Positions 23,495 through 31,148 of a stretch of 42,070 bases of DNA are shown here, in pieces. A model generated the notes under the pieces. The model searched no databases. It had not been told where the DNA came from and was given only the letters and a program-made list of their open reading frames with translations. Source of the DNA: CAZVAR01 sp964625225 (GTDB lineage: Bacteria > Pseudomonadota > Alphaproteobacteria > JAJUGE01); contig CAZVAR010000015.1 in the NCBI GenBank assembly GCA_964625225.1, positions 1 through 42,070 of the forward strand, in the 5' to 3' direction. The position numbers were made by a program, and so were the translations under genes. Position 1 is the stretch's first letter; each line of letters starts with the position of its first letter.

Positions 23495-24334
23495 ATGGTC
23501 ACGACGTCCCCTGCCTCGGAGCCGAAGACGGCGAGCTTGGCCCAGCGCTTCCGCAAGGCGCGCCGCCGCTACGTCAAGCATTATGGCAAGGAAGGCATCC
23601 GGGCGCTGTTCGGGTTTCTCGGCCGGCAATCCCTGGTGGGCGACCCGCCGGTGTTCGAGACCGAGCAATTCCCGTTTCTGCGCGAGCTCGAGGCGAACTG
23701 GCAGGTGATCCGCGCCGAGCTGGACGGAATTCTCGAGGCCCGCGAACACCTGCCGCCGTTCCAGATGATCTCGCGCGATCAGAAGAGGATCGCCAGGGAC
23801 GACCGCTGGAAGACGTACATCCTGTTCGGCTTCAAGTACAAGTCGGAGCGCAACTGCGCGCGCTGCCCGGAGACGACGCGGCTGCTGGAGCAGGTCCCGA
23901 ACCTGCACACGGCGATGTTCTCGATCCTGTCGCCCGGCTACCACATTCCGCCGCATCGCGGGGTGACCAAGGGGCTGATCCGGACCCATCTCGGGCTCAA
24001 GGTGCCGAAGGCAGCGGAGCGCTGCCGGATCCGGATCGACGACCGCATCTGTCATTGGCAGGAGGGCCGGTGCCTCGTGTTCGACGACACATTCGACCAT
24101 GAGGTCTGGAACGACACGGACGAGGAGCGCGTCGTTCTGTTGTTCGATTTCGAACGCCCGCTGCGGCTGCCGGGCCGGATCGTCAACCGCGCCTTCCTGG
24201 GGGGCATCCGCTGGACCGCCTACGTGCAGGAGGCCCGCAAGAACGTCTCCGAATGGGAGGAGCGGTTCGAAGGCGCGGTGCGCTGGGCGGACGCGCAGCA
24301 CATCGACTCGGACGGCCCCCGTCCGCCGCGCTGA
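23495..24334 (+). CDS. Aspartyl/asparaginyl beta-hydroxylase family dioxygenase, LpxO-like
   Basis: 279 residues of the Fe(II)/2-oxoglutarate-dependent family that includes LpxO, which 2-hydroxylates lipid A acyl chains. Jelly-roll core about 90-225: YHIPPHRGVTKGLIRTHLGL supplies His154 and an Arg for 2-oxoglutarate, and LVFDDTFDHEVWNDTDEERV supplies the second metal His (H202). Basic N-terminus (RFRKARRRYVKHYGK) may bind membrane. ATG 23495 is chosen over an upstream TTG at 23453 because it fits family length and has GAAAGAG upstream. Adjacent to ceramide genes, so 2-hydroxylation of the ceramide N-acyl chain is a possible alternative to lipid A. Confidence 0.8.
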   Translation: MVTTSPASEPKTASLAQRFRKARRRYVKHYGKEGIRALFGFLGRQSLVGDPPVFETEQFPFLRELEANWQVIRAELDGILEAREHLPPFQMISRDQKRIARDDRWKTYILFGFKYKSERNCARCPETTRLLEQVPNLHTAMFSILSPGYHIPPHRGVTKGLIRTHLGLKVPKAAERCRIRIDDRICHWQEGRCLVFDDTFDHEVWNDTDEERVVLLFDFERPLRLPGRIVNRAFLGGIRWTAYVQEARKNVSEWEERFEGAVRWADAQHIDSDGPRPPR

Positions 24335-24439
24335 GGGCCGCGCGAGCGGGCTGAACTTCGCCGCCCGGCGCTCGTTCACGGCTGCGGACGGGCGCGGGCC
24401 ATTGCCTGCGCGCCCGCGTGGCGACCCGGGGAGCGGCGT

Positions 24440-25493
24440 GTGGCCGGCGAAACCGGTTCGGACGACGCGCGCTTTCTGCGCCCCACGCTGATTGTCCTCG
24501 GGGTCGTCGTCCTCGCCCTGTTCGCGTGGCGCATCCGTAGTGTTCTGCTGCTCGCTTTCGGCGCGGTTCTGGTCGCGATCCTGCTGCGCATGCTCGCCGA
24601 CCTGATCGCCCGGGGCACGCATCTCGGCGGCGTCTCGCGCTCGCGGCCGCAATCCTTCTGCTTACGGTGCTGGCGGCAATTGCCGCGGCGATGTTCGGCA
24701 GCGAGGTCCGCGCGCAGGTCGGCACTCTGTTCGAAACCCTGCCCCGCGCCTGGGAGGCGCTCCAGGACCGGCTCGGGTCCGACAGTCCGGGTGAGACGCT
24801 GCTGCAGCGGCTCGCGGAGGGCGGCACCGGCATTCTTGCCCGGCTCGGGGCGTCGCCATCGCGGTGCTGGGAGCGACCGCCGATCTCCTGCTCGTCCTGT
24901 TCGGCGGCATCTCTTTAGCGGCGCAGCCCGGCCTCTATGTCCGCGGCCTGTTCCTTCTCGGTCCGGGCGGAGGCCGCGAGAAGGCCCGGAAGGCCGTCGA
25001 GGCTTGCGGCCGCGCCCTGAGCCTCTGGCTTCTCGGCCAGCTCGTCTCGATGTGCATCGTCGGCGCGCTGACGACGGTCGGCCTGTGGCTCGTCGGCGTG
25101 CCCTTGGCGCTCGCGCTCGGCCTGCTGTCGGGTCTGGCGGAGTTCGTGCCGATCGTCGGGCCGATCGCTGCGGCGGTCCCGGGGCTGCTGCTGGCGTTCT
25201 CGCGGGACATGACGATGACCGTCTGGGTGCTGGCGGTCTATCTCGGCATCCAGCAGATCGAGAGCAACATGCTGCTGCCGCTGATCGAGCGCCGGCTGGT
25301 GTCGCTGCCGCCGGCCCTGACGCTCTTCGCCGTGGTGGCGATGGGCATGCTGTTGGGGCCGCTCGGCGCCCTGTTTGCGACTCCGCTCACCGTGGTCGCG
25401 TTCGTGCTGGTCCGGATGCTGTATCTCCGCGAGACGCTGGGCGTGCCGGTGCCGATGCCGGGCGAGGATGCGGCGCCGTCGGACCGGAACTGA
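24440..25493 (+). pseudogene. AI-2E family (PerM-like) transporter with two apparent frameshifts
   Basis: The protein is readable only by changing frame twice. Frame from GTG 24440 (GGGGAG upstream) gives the N-terminal membrane segment LIVLGVVVLALFAWRIRSVLLLAFGAVLVAILL and ends around 24630. The next frame gives LALAAAILLLTVLAAIAAAMFGSEVRAQVGTLFETLPRAWEAL to about 24850. The third gives the core with GLLSGLAEFVPIVGPIAAAVPGLLLA, IQQIESNMLLPLIERRLVSLPP and the stop at 25493. Each change equals one missing base. Adding one G at the GGCGGCGTC and GGGG runs restores one open frame of about 351 residues, the normal family length. The gene is otherwise well preserved, so it is either recently inactivated or a pair of homopolymer sequencing errors. 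Confidence 0.75.
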
Positions 25494-25528
25494 CCGACCT
25501 CTCGGTCGCGGCAGTGATCATGATGCCG

Positions 25529-25554
25529 GGAACGAGCGTGGCATCACCTGTGTT
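25529..25554 (+). promoter_or_regulatory. Possible EcfG-type promoter before DUF892 gene
   Basis: GGAAC (25529-25533), 17-base spacer, TGTT (25551-25554). This matches the EcfG consensus except T for C in the CGTT box, and lies about 80 bases before the DUF892 start. The DUF892/YciF family is often stress-induced, which fits. Confidence 0.35.
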
Positions 25555-25636
25555 CGTTCGGCATCCCTCCGGCCGCGCACCGTATCCGGGCCGGGCGGGG
25601 ACGACTCCGCTCACCACCGAATAAAGGATTCCGACC

Positions 25637-26146
25637 GTGGCCAACTCCCCTCGCGAGAACTTTGTTCACTGGCTGCGCGACGCGCACTCGATGGAGGTCG
25701 GCACGCTCGACGACCTTGAGAAGTTCGCGAAGCGCATCGACCAGTACCCGCAGCTCAAGACCCGTATCCAGCAGCATATCGAGGAGACGCGAGGGCAGGA
25801 GCGGCGCCTCAAGGAGCTGCTGGAGAGCATGAACGAGAGCACCTCCGGGCTGAAGCAGGCCGTGACCCGCGTCGCCGGCAACGTGCAGGCGATGGTGGGT
25901 ACACTGTTCTCCGACGAGGCGCTGAAGAATGTGATCGCCTCCTACGCCTTCGAGCACTTCGAGATCGCCAACTATCGCGCCTTGTTGACGACGGCCGAGC
26001 AGGTCGGGGACACCCGCGCGCTGCAGGTCCTGCAGCAGAATCTTCGCGAGGAGGAAGCGATGGCGCAGTGGTTGGAGCAGCATCTGGCGGAGATCACCCG
26101 CCGATATCTCGATCTCGACGCCTCCGGCGCCGGCGGCAAGTCCTGA
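25637..26146 (+). CDS. DUF892 (YciE/YciF-like) ferritin-like protein
   Basis: 169 residues from GTG 25637, with AAAGGA 8 bases upstream. All-helical ferritin-like bundle of the DUF892 family: ENFVHWLRDAHSMEVGTLDDL near the start, IEETRGQERRLKELLE in the middle, then YAFEHFEIANYRAL and NLREEEAMAQWLEQHLAEITRRYL. Glu/His pairs in helices 1 to 4 could hold a di-metal site. The family is associated with general stress responses (for example YciF), with unclear catalysis. Monocistronic; an EcfG-like promoter candidate lies upstream. Confidence 0.88.
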   Translation: MANSPRENFVHWLRDAHSMEVGTLDDLEKFAKRIDQYPQLKTRIQQHIEETRGQERRLKELLESMNESTSGLKQAVTRVAGNVQAMVGTLFSDEALKNVIASYAFEHFEIANYRALLTTAEQVGDTRALQVLQQNLREEEAMAQWLEQHLAEITRRYLDLDASGAGGKS

Positions 26147-26423
26147 GCCGTATTTGCTGCGTTCGATCGCGTTGACACGCCGGCATATTGTCCTGACGGC
26201 TCTGACCCGACGGGCGGTTGGCGCCTGTCGGTCGGCATTCCGGCCTTGCACCGGCGTCGCGATGGAGCCGCCTGGGAGCCTTCCAGTCGGACAGATGTAG
26301 CTCTCGGCCCGCGTCGCCGGCGGCGTTCCGGCCGGGCTGGACCGAAAATGCAGGTGTCGACGTGACCGCCCGGTCCGGAGCCGCTAATGTTCGTCGGGAC
26401 GAGGCAGACAGCGGAACCGGAGA
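26147..26423. other. Intergenic region before the second ThDP enzyme
   Basis: 277 bases with no recognisable gene, RNA or repeat. It should contain the promoter of the downstream ThDP enzyme, but no consensus could be picked. Confidence 0.3.
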
Positions 26424-28091
26424 ATGGGCGAGATGGGCGAGAGTTACACCGTTGCGGACGCGACGGCGGAGTTTCTCCAGGCGTGTGGCGTCGGCGCCGC
26501 GTTCGGTGTGGTGTCGATCCACAACATGCCGATGCTGGACGCGATCGGCCGGCGCAACGCCATCCGCTTCGTGCCGGCCCGCGGCGAGGCCGGCGCCGGC
26601 AGCATGGCCGATGCCTATGCGCGCGTGACCGGCGGTCTCGGTGTCCTGTTCACCAGCACCGGTCCGGGCGCCGCCAATGCGGTCGGGGCCTTGGTCGAGG
26701 CGCGCTTCGCGGGCAGCCCGGTTCTTCATCTCACCGGCCAGACGGCAACGCCGCATCTCGATCGCGGCCGCGGTACGGTCCACGACGTGCCGGACCAGCT
26801 CGGCATGCTGCGATCGGTGTCCAAGGCCGCCTATCGGGTCCAGTCGCCGGAGACGGCGCTCGGGACGCTGATCCGGGCGGCGGCAGAAGCGATGACGCCG
26901 CCGACCGGACCGGTCAGCGTCGAGATTCCGATCGACGTCCAGCGTGCGGCCTTGCGGCGTCCGGCGATGCTGGAGCGTTTCACGCTGCCGATTCCGCCGC
27001 CATTGCCGCCTGCGGAGGCCGCGCTCGACGCTCTGGCCGCGATGGCTGCGCAGGCCCGACGCCCGGCACTCTGGATCGGCAGTGGCGGCCGGCACGCGGG
27101 TGCGGCGGTTGCCCGTCTCGCGGAGATGGGCTTCGCCGTCATCACCAGCATGGCCGGCCGCGGCGTCCTCTCGGAGGAGCACCCGATGGTGCTCGGCGCG
27201 TTCAACAATACGCCGCCGGTCGAGCGGTTCTACGAAAGCGTGGACCTGCTGGTGATCGCCGGCTCGCGCGTGCGCGGCCACGAGACGCGGGACTTCGCGC
27301 TCCGCCTCCCGAAGCGCCGCGCCCAGATCGACGTCGACCCGCTCGCCAACGGCCGTACCTATTCGTGCGAACTGTTCGTCTGCGGCGATGCGGCGCTCAC
27401 GCTGACCGGGCTCGCCGACCGGCTGGAGGCGCAACGCTACGCGGCCGAGTCCGGCTATGCGGGCGAGGTCGAGGCGCTGAAGGAGCGTGCCCGCCGTGAG
27501 TTCCGCGACAATCTGCAGGCGTACGGCTCGCTCGCCGAGCAGCTCCGCGCCGTGATGCCGCGCGACGCGCTGTGGGTGCGCGACATCACGCTCAACAACA
27601 CCACCTGGGGCAACCGGCTGTTCCCGGTCTACGGTCCGCGCGACAGCGTCTACTCGGTGGGCGCCGCGATCGGCATGGGCCTCAGCCATGCGATCGGCGC
27701 GGCCATCGCGGCGCCCGGCCGCAAGGTCGTGGCGATGTGCGGCGATGGCGGCTTCTTCCTGAACATCGCAGAGATCTGGACGGCGGCGCAGGAGAAGCTC
27801 GACATCGTCTTCCTCGTCATGAACGACAAGGGCTACGGCGTCATCAAGCACATCCAGGACGTGTTCCACGAAGGCAGGCACTATTTCGCCGACATGCAGC
27901 ACCCGGACCTCCAGGCGCTCGCGGCCCTGTGCGGAATGGGCTTCGAGCGGGTAACCCGCGCCGAAGGGGTCGGCGAGGCCGTCGGACGCGCGCTCGCCGC
28001 CGGCGGACCGTCGCTGGTGGAGGTCGACATGACCGCGATCGGACCGTTCCCGCCCTATTTTCGGGCGCCGGAGCCGTCGCAGCGGGATTGA
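26424..28091 (+). CDS. Thiamine-diphosphate-dependent enzyme, acetolactate synthase-like
   Basis: 555 residues, same superfamily as the enzyme at 4359-5909 but not a close paralogue. Catalytic Glu in FVPARGEAGAGSMADAYARV (about residue 54). Central domain about 190-340 with PALWIGSGGRHAG. PP domain has AMCGDGGFFLNIAEIW (ThDP/Mg motif, about 437-450) and FLVMNDKGYGVIKHIQ. Length fits the acetolactate synthase/sulfoacetaldehyde acetyltransferase/benzoylformate decarboxylase group. Start ATG 26424 has GGAG only 3 bases before it; ATG 26433 is an equally possible start. It stands alone with no small subunit or pathway neighbours, so substrate is unknown. Confidence 0.88.
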   Translation: MGEMGESYTVADATAEFLQACGVGAAFGVVSIHNMPMLDAIGRRNAIRFVPARGEAGAGSMADAYARVTGGLGVLFTSTGPGAANAVGALVEARFAGSPVLHLTGQTATPHLDRGRGTVHDVPDQLGMLRSVSKAAYRVQSPETALGTLIRAAAEAMTPPTGPVSVEIPIDVQRAALRRPAMLERFTLPIPPPLPPAEAALDALAAMAAQARRPALWIGSGGRHAGAAVARLAEMGFAVITSMAGRGVLSEEHPMVLGAFNNTPPVERFYESVDLLVIAGSRVRGHETRDFALRLPKRRAQIDVDPLANGRTYSCELFVCGDAALTLTGLADRLEAQRYAAESGYAGEVEALKERARREFRDNLQAYGSLAEQLRAVMPRDALWVRDITLNNTTWGNRLFPVYGPRDSVYSVGAAIGMGLSHAIGAAIAAPGRKVVAMCGDGGFFLNIAEIWTAAQEKLDIVFLVMNDKGYGVIKHIQDVFHEGRHYFADMQHPDLQALAALCGMGFERVTRAEGVGEAVGRALAAGGPSLVEVDMTAIGPFPPYFRAPEPSQRD

Positions 28092-28176
28092 CCGGAGCCG
28101 CGCGTCCTGGAAGCGGGGAACTGGGCCCAGCCGATGGCCGGGCCGTCCCTGTCCCACCGAAGCCGCGGGAGCCCGA

Positions 28177-29502
28177 TTAGGGCCGCGGCCCGCCCCCGGC
28201 GAGGCCGATCGCGCCGTCGGTGTCGGCCCCGTCGAGGGCCGCCCCGCACAGGTCGGCGCCGGTCAGGTCGGCGTGGCGCAGGGTCGCGCCGCGCAGGTCT
28301 GCGTTGCGCAGGCGGGCGCCTTCCAGGACCGCGCCGGCGAGATTGGCACCCCGGAGGTCGCTGTCGGTCAGATCGGCGCCGCGGAGCATCGCCTCGGCAA
28401 GATTGGCGGGCCAGAACAGTGCGTTCGCGCCGTTGATCGGCATCGGGCCGAGCTTCGCCCGGTGCAGCGTGGCCCCGGTCAGATTGGCGCCCCGCAGTCG
28501 GACGCCGCGCAGGTCGGCGTCGCTTAGGATCGCGCCGTACAGCAGAGCTCCGGTCAGGTCGGACATGGTCAGCCGCGCGCCGCTCAGGTCGGCGCCGGTC
28601 AGGGTCGTGAGCTCGAGCCGTGCGGCGGACAGATCGACGCAGGCGAGGCGCACGCCGGCAAGATTGAGCGTCGAGAGGTCCGCCTGGGTACCCTCGCACC
28701 CTAGGCTGTTCACCCAACGCAGGTGCTCGCGGATGATGAGCTGGATCGGACGGTCGATTTCGTCCAGCCGCCGCGGCAGCCGCGCCCGCGACAGGATCGT
28801 CCTCTTCAGATCGTCCGGCTTGAAGTGGGCGGCGGTGAGGTCGGCGCCGCCGAGGTCGGTGCCGTTCAGCACGGCGCCGGACAGTACCGCCCCGTTCAGC
28901 AGGCAGTTGACGAGCGAAGCGCCGGTGAGGTCGGCGCCGGAGAAGTTCGCGCCGCGCAGGTCGCTGTCGGCGAAGTCCGCATTGATCAGCCGGGCGTTGC
29001 GGAAGTTCGCGTTCTGGAGGTCGGTGCGGCGTCCGACCGCGCCGCTCAGCTTGGAGCCGGACAGGTTGGCGTTGGCGAGGACCGTCTCTTCGATGACCGT
29101 GCCGCGGCTGCCGCGGGCCGGGCGCAGGCCCTCATCCTGCGTCCAGGTCACCAGGACTGCATCGCGGATATCGGCGCCTTCGAGATTGGCCGAATCGAAG
29201 TTGGCGCGCCTCATCGAGGCGCCGCGGAGGTCGGCCTTGGAAAGATTCGCGAAGCGCAGGCTGGCCCCTTCGAGGTCGGCGCCGAACAGGTTGGCGCAGG
29301 ACAAGTCGGCCCGGTTGAACTTCGCATACTGCAGCCGGGCGCCGACCAGCTCGGCGCTGTTCAGCATCCTGTTCCGGAAGTCGAGCGTGGAGGCGTCGCG
29401 GGAGCTCAGGTTCAGCCGCCGTCCACCCGGAACGCCCCGCAGGAATTTCCGGTGCAGGTCGATCAGGGCATCGAGGGAACCCTGATCCAACGGTTCACTC
29501 AT
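28177..29502 (-). CDS. Pentapeptide-repeat protein with two solenoid blocks
   Basis: About 441 residues built largely of A(D/N)LxX pentapeptides, which fold as right-handed quadrilateral beta-helices. After an N-terminal MSEPLDQGSLDALIDLHRKFLRG there is a first block (about 35-235, interrupted near 105-125 by a Trp/Arg-containing insertion). A helical linker follows (about 240-275, ending IQLIIREHLRWVNSLG), and then a second block (about 275-435). Start ATG 29502 immediately follows GGGGGAGG, leaving almost no spacing; GTG 29520 is an alternative. Such proteins can mimic DNA (MfpA/Qnr) or be scaffold/effector proteins; nothing here favours one role. The GC-rich DNA repeats in this stretch are coding, not intergenic. 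Confidence 0.9.
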   Translation of the reverse strand: MSEPLDQGSLDALIDLHRKFLRGVPGGRRLNLSSRDASTLDFRNRMLNSAELVGARLQYAKFNRADLSCANLFGADLEGASLRFANLSKADLRGASMRRANFDSANLEGADIRDAVLVTWTQDEGLRPARGSRGTVIEETVLANANLSGSKLSGAVGRRTDLQNANFRNARLINADFADSDLRGANFSGADLTGASLVNCLLNGAVLSGAVLNGTDLGGADLTAAHFKPDDLKRTILSRARLPRRLDEIDRPIQLIIREHLRWVNSLGCEGTQADLSTLNLAGVRLACVDLSAARLELTTLTGADLSGARLTMSDLTGALLYGAILSDADLRGVRLRGANLTGATLHRAKLGPMPINGANALFWPANLAEAMLRGADLTDSDLRGANLAGAVLEGARLRNADLRGATLRHADLTGADLCGAALDGADTDGAIGLAGGGPRP

Positions 29503-29654
29503 CCTCCCCCGGTCTCCCACCCGGCTGCGGCCGCGAGCCGGACAGCGGGTGCGGGCCGGCAGGCGACGACAACCCTCGCGGACAAAAGTTAAATGGGTGC
29601 GAACGTTCGGGCCCGGGTCGCGCTATTCTCGGTCCGGCCGGGCGGGAGGGGGCC

Positions 29655-31133
29655 ATGCGCGTGCGTTCGAACGTTTTACTGGGAGCGGTGCTTCTGCTGC
29701 TCGTCGGTGGTGCCGGCGTGTTCCTGCTGTTCCGTAGCCCGGAGCCGGGGCGCGCCCCTGTATCTGATCCGGGAGCGCGGCCGGCGGAACCCGGGCCGGC
29801 CCTGGTTCCCTGTACGCTGCCCGACCTTCCGGCCGCGGTCGAATGCGGCACGCTGCCCGTCTTCGAGGACCGCGCCGCCGGCACCGGTCGGCGGATCGCG
29901 CTCAACATCGTCCGGTTTCCTGCACGGAACGGATCCCCCGGGGCGGAGCCATTGTTCCTGATTGCCGGCGGTCCTGGTGCGGCGGCCTCGGCGATGGCGC
30001 CGATCGTGCCGATCCGGTTCGGCAGGATTTGGCAGGACCGCGACATCGTCCTCGTCGATCAGCGCGGCACCGGCGGCTCGAACCGGCTCGACTGTGAGCT
30101 GTTCCCGACAGTGTCCTCCTATTTCGGCGAGCTGTTCCCGCCTGCGATGGTCGAGGACTGCCGCGACCGGCTGTCGGCTCGCGCGGATCTGCGCCTCTAC
30201 ACCACCCCGATCGCGGTGGACGACCTGAACGACGTTCGCGCCGCCCTCGGCTACGGCCGCATCCACCTGTACGGCAGCTCCTACGGCACCGCGGCCGCGC
30301 TCGCCTATCTGCGCCGTCACCCGGAGACGGTCCGCACGGTCACCTTGGAATCGGTGGTGCCGCTCGACGAGAACCCGCTGCTCCAGTTCGCGGCGGCCGG
30401 CCGGCGCGCGCTCGAGCTGCTGTTCGCGCGGTGCGCGGTTGACGCCGAATGCCGGCATGCCTATCCCGACCTCGCCCGGGACTTTCGGGCCGTGCTCGGC
30501 CGTCTCGAGGATGCCCCGGCGCGCGCGGTGGTCCGCGATCCGGCGACGGGCGGACCGGTCGCGGTCTCGCTGGGGCGGGACGCCTTCGTCACCGGGCTGC
30601 AGCTCGCGCTGTTCGATCCGCGTGCCTTCGACGAGATTCCCGGAGTGATCGCCGCGGCCGCGCGCGGGGAGTTCGGCCCGGCAGCGGAGACCGTGATCGC
30701 CGGCCGGGGGCTCTACGAACATGTCAGCATCGGCATGCACCTTTCGGTGCGTTGCTCCGAGGATGCGCCGGGCATCGCGCTTGCCGCCGCCGATCCGGCC
30801 GCCGCCGCTGGCTTCGTCGGTGATGCGTGGCTGCGTGCCTACCGGCAGGCCTGCGCCGTCTGGCCGCGCGGCACGCTGCCGCCGGGATACCATCGGCCGG
30901 TCGCCTCGGACGTGCCGGCTCTGCTGCTTTCGGGCGAGCTCGACCCCGCGACGCCGCCTGCCACCGGTGACCGGGTCGCCCGGCACCTCTCCAATGCGCG
31001 GCACGTCGTGCTGGCCGGGGCCTCGCACTGGAGCGGCGAGGCCGCGGGCTGCGCCGCGGCATTGATCGCAAGCTTCGTCGCCGCCGGCACGGTTGAGGGC
31101 CTGGACACCGACTGCGCCGGCAGCAGTCACTGA
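29655..31133 (+). CDS. Alpha/beta hydrolase (TAP/S33 peptidase-like), membrane-anchored or secreted
   Basis: 492 residues. N-terminal signal anchor (about 5-28, LLGAVLLLLVGGAGVFLLF) then an S33-type alpha/beta hydrolase: FLIAGGPGAAAS oxyanion region, VLVDQRGTGGSNRLDC, nucleophile elbow LYGSSYGTAAALAYLRRHP (Ser about 208), and C-terminal TAP-like lid. The acid GELDPATPP and catalytic His ASHWSGEAAGC lie near the end. This is the tripeptidyl-aminopeptidase/proline iminopeptidase-like family; actual substrate could be a peptide or ester. Strong ribosome site GGGAGGGGG before ATG 29655. Single gene, divergent from the pentapeptide gene and convergent with ggt. Confidence 0.88.
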   Translation: MRVRSNVLLGAVLLLLVGGAGVFLLFRSPEPGRAPVSDPGARPAEPGPALVPCTLPDLPAAVECGTLPVFEDRAAGTGRRIALNIVRFPARNGSPGAEPLFLIAGGPGAAASAMAPIVPIRFGRIWQDRDIVLVDQRGTGGSNRLDCELFPTVSSYFGELFPPAMVEDCRDRLSARADLRLYTTPIAVDDLNDVRAALGYGRIHLYGSSYGTAAALAYLRRHPETVRTVTLESVVPLDENPLLQFAAAGRRALELLFARCAVDAECRHAYPDLARDFRAVLGRLEDAPARAVVRDPATGGPVAVSLGRDAFVTGLQLALFDPRAFDEIPGVIAAAARGEFGPAAETVIAGRGLYEHVSIGMHLSVRCSEDAPGIALAAADPAAAAGFVGDAWLRAYRQACAVWPRGTLPPGYHRPVASDVPALLLSGELDPATPPATGDRVARHLSNARHVVLAGASHWSGEAAGCAAALIASFVAAGTVEGLDTDCAGSSH

Positions 31134-31148
31134 CGGTTCCGCGTCAGT
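31129..31148. terminator. 7-bp hairpin spanning convergent stop codons
   Basis: ACTGACG (31129-31135), loop GTTCCG, CGTCAGT (31142-31148). Its two arms contain the stop codons of the hydrolase (TGA 31131) and ggt (31144). A compact shared 3' hairpin without T-tract. Confidence 0.35.

Noticed and set aside
28200..29460. Dense short DNA repeats as a possible CRISPR or minisatellite
   Set aside because: Repeats are degenerate, in frame and code for pentapeptide repeats.
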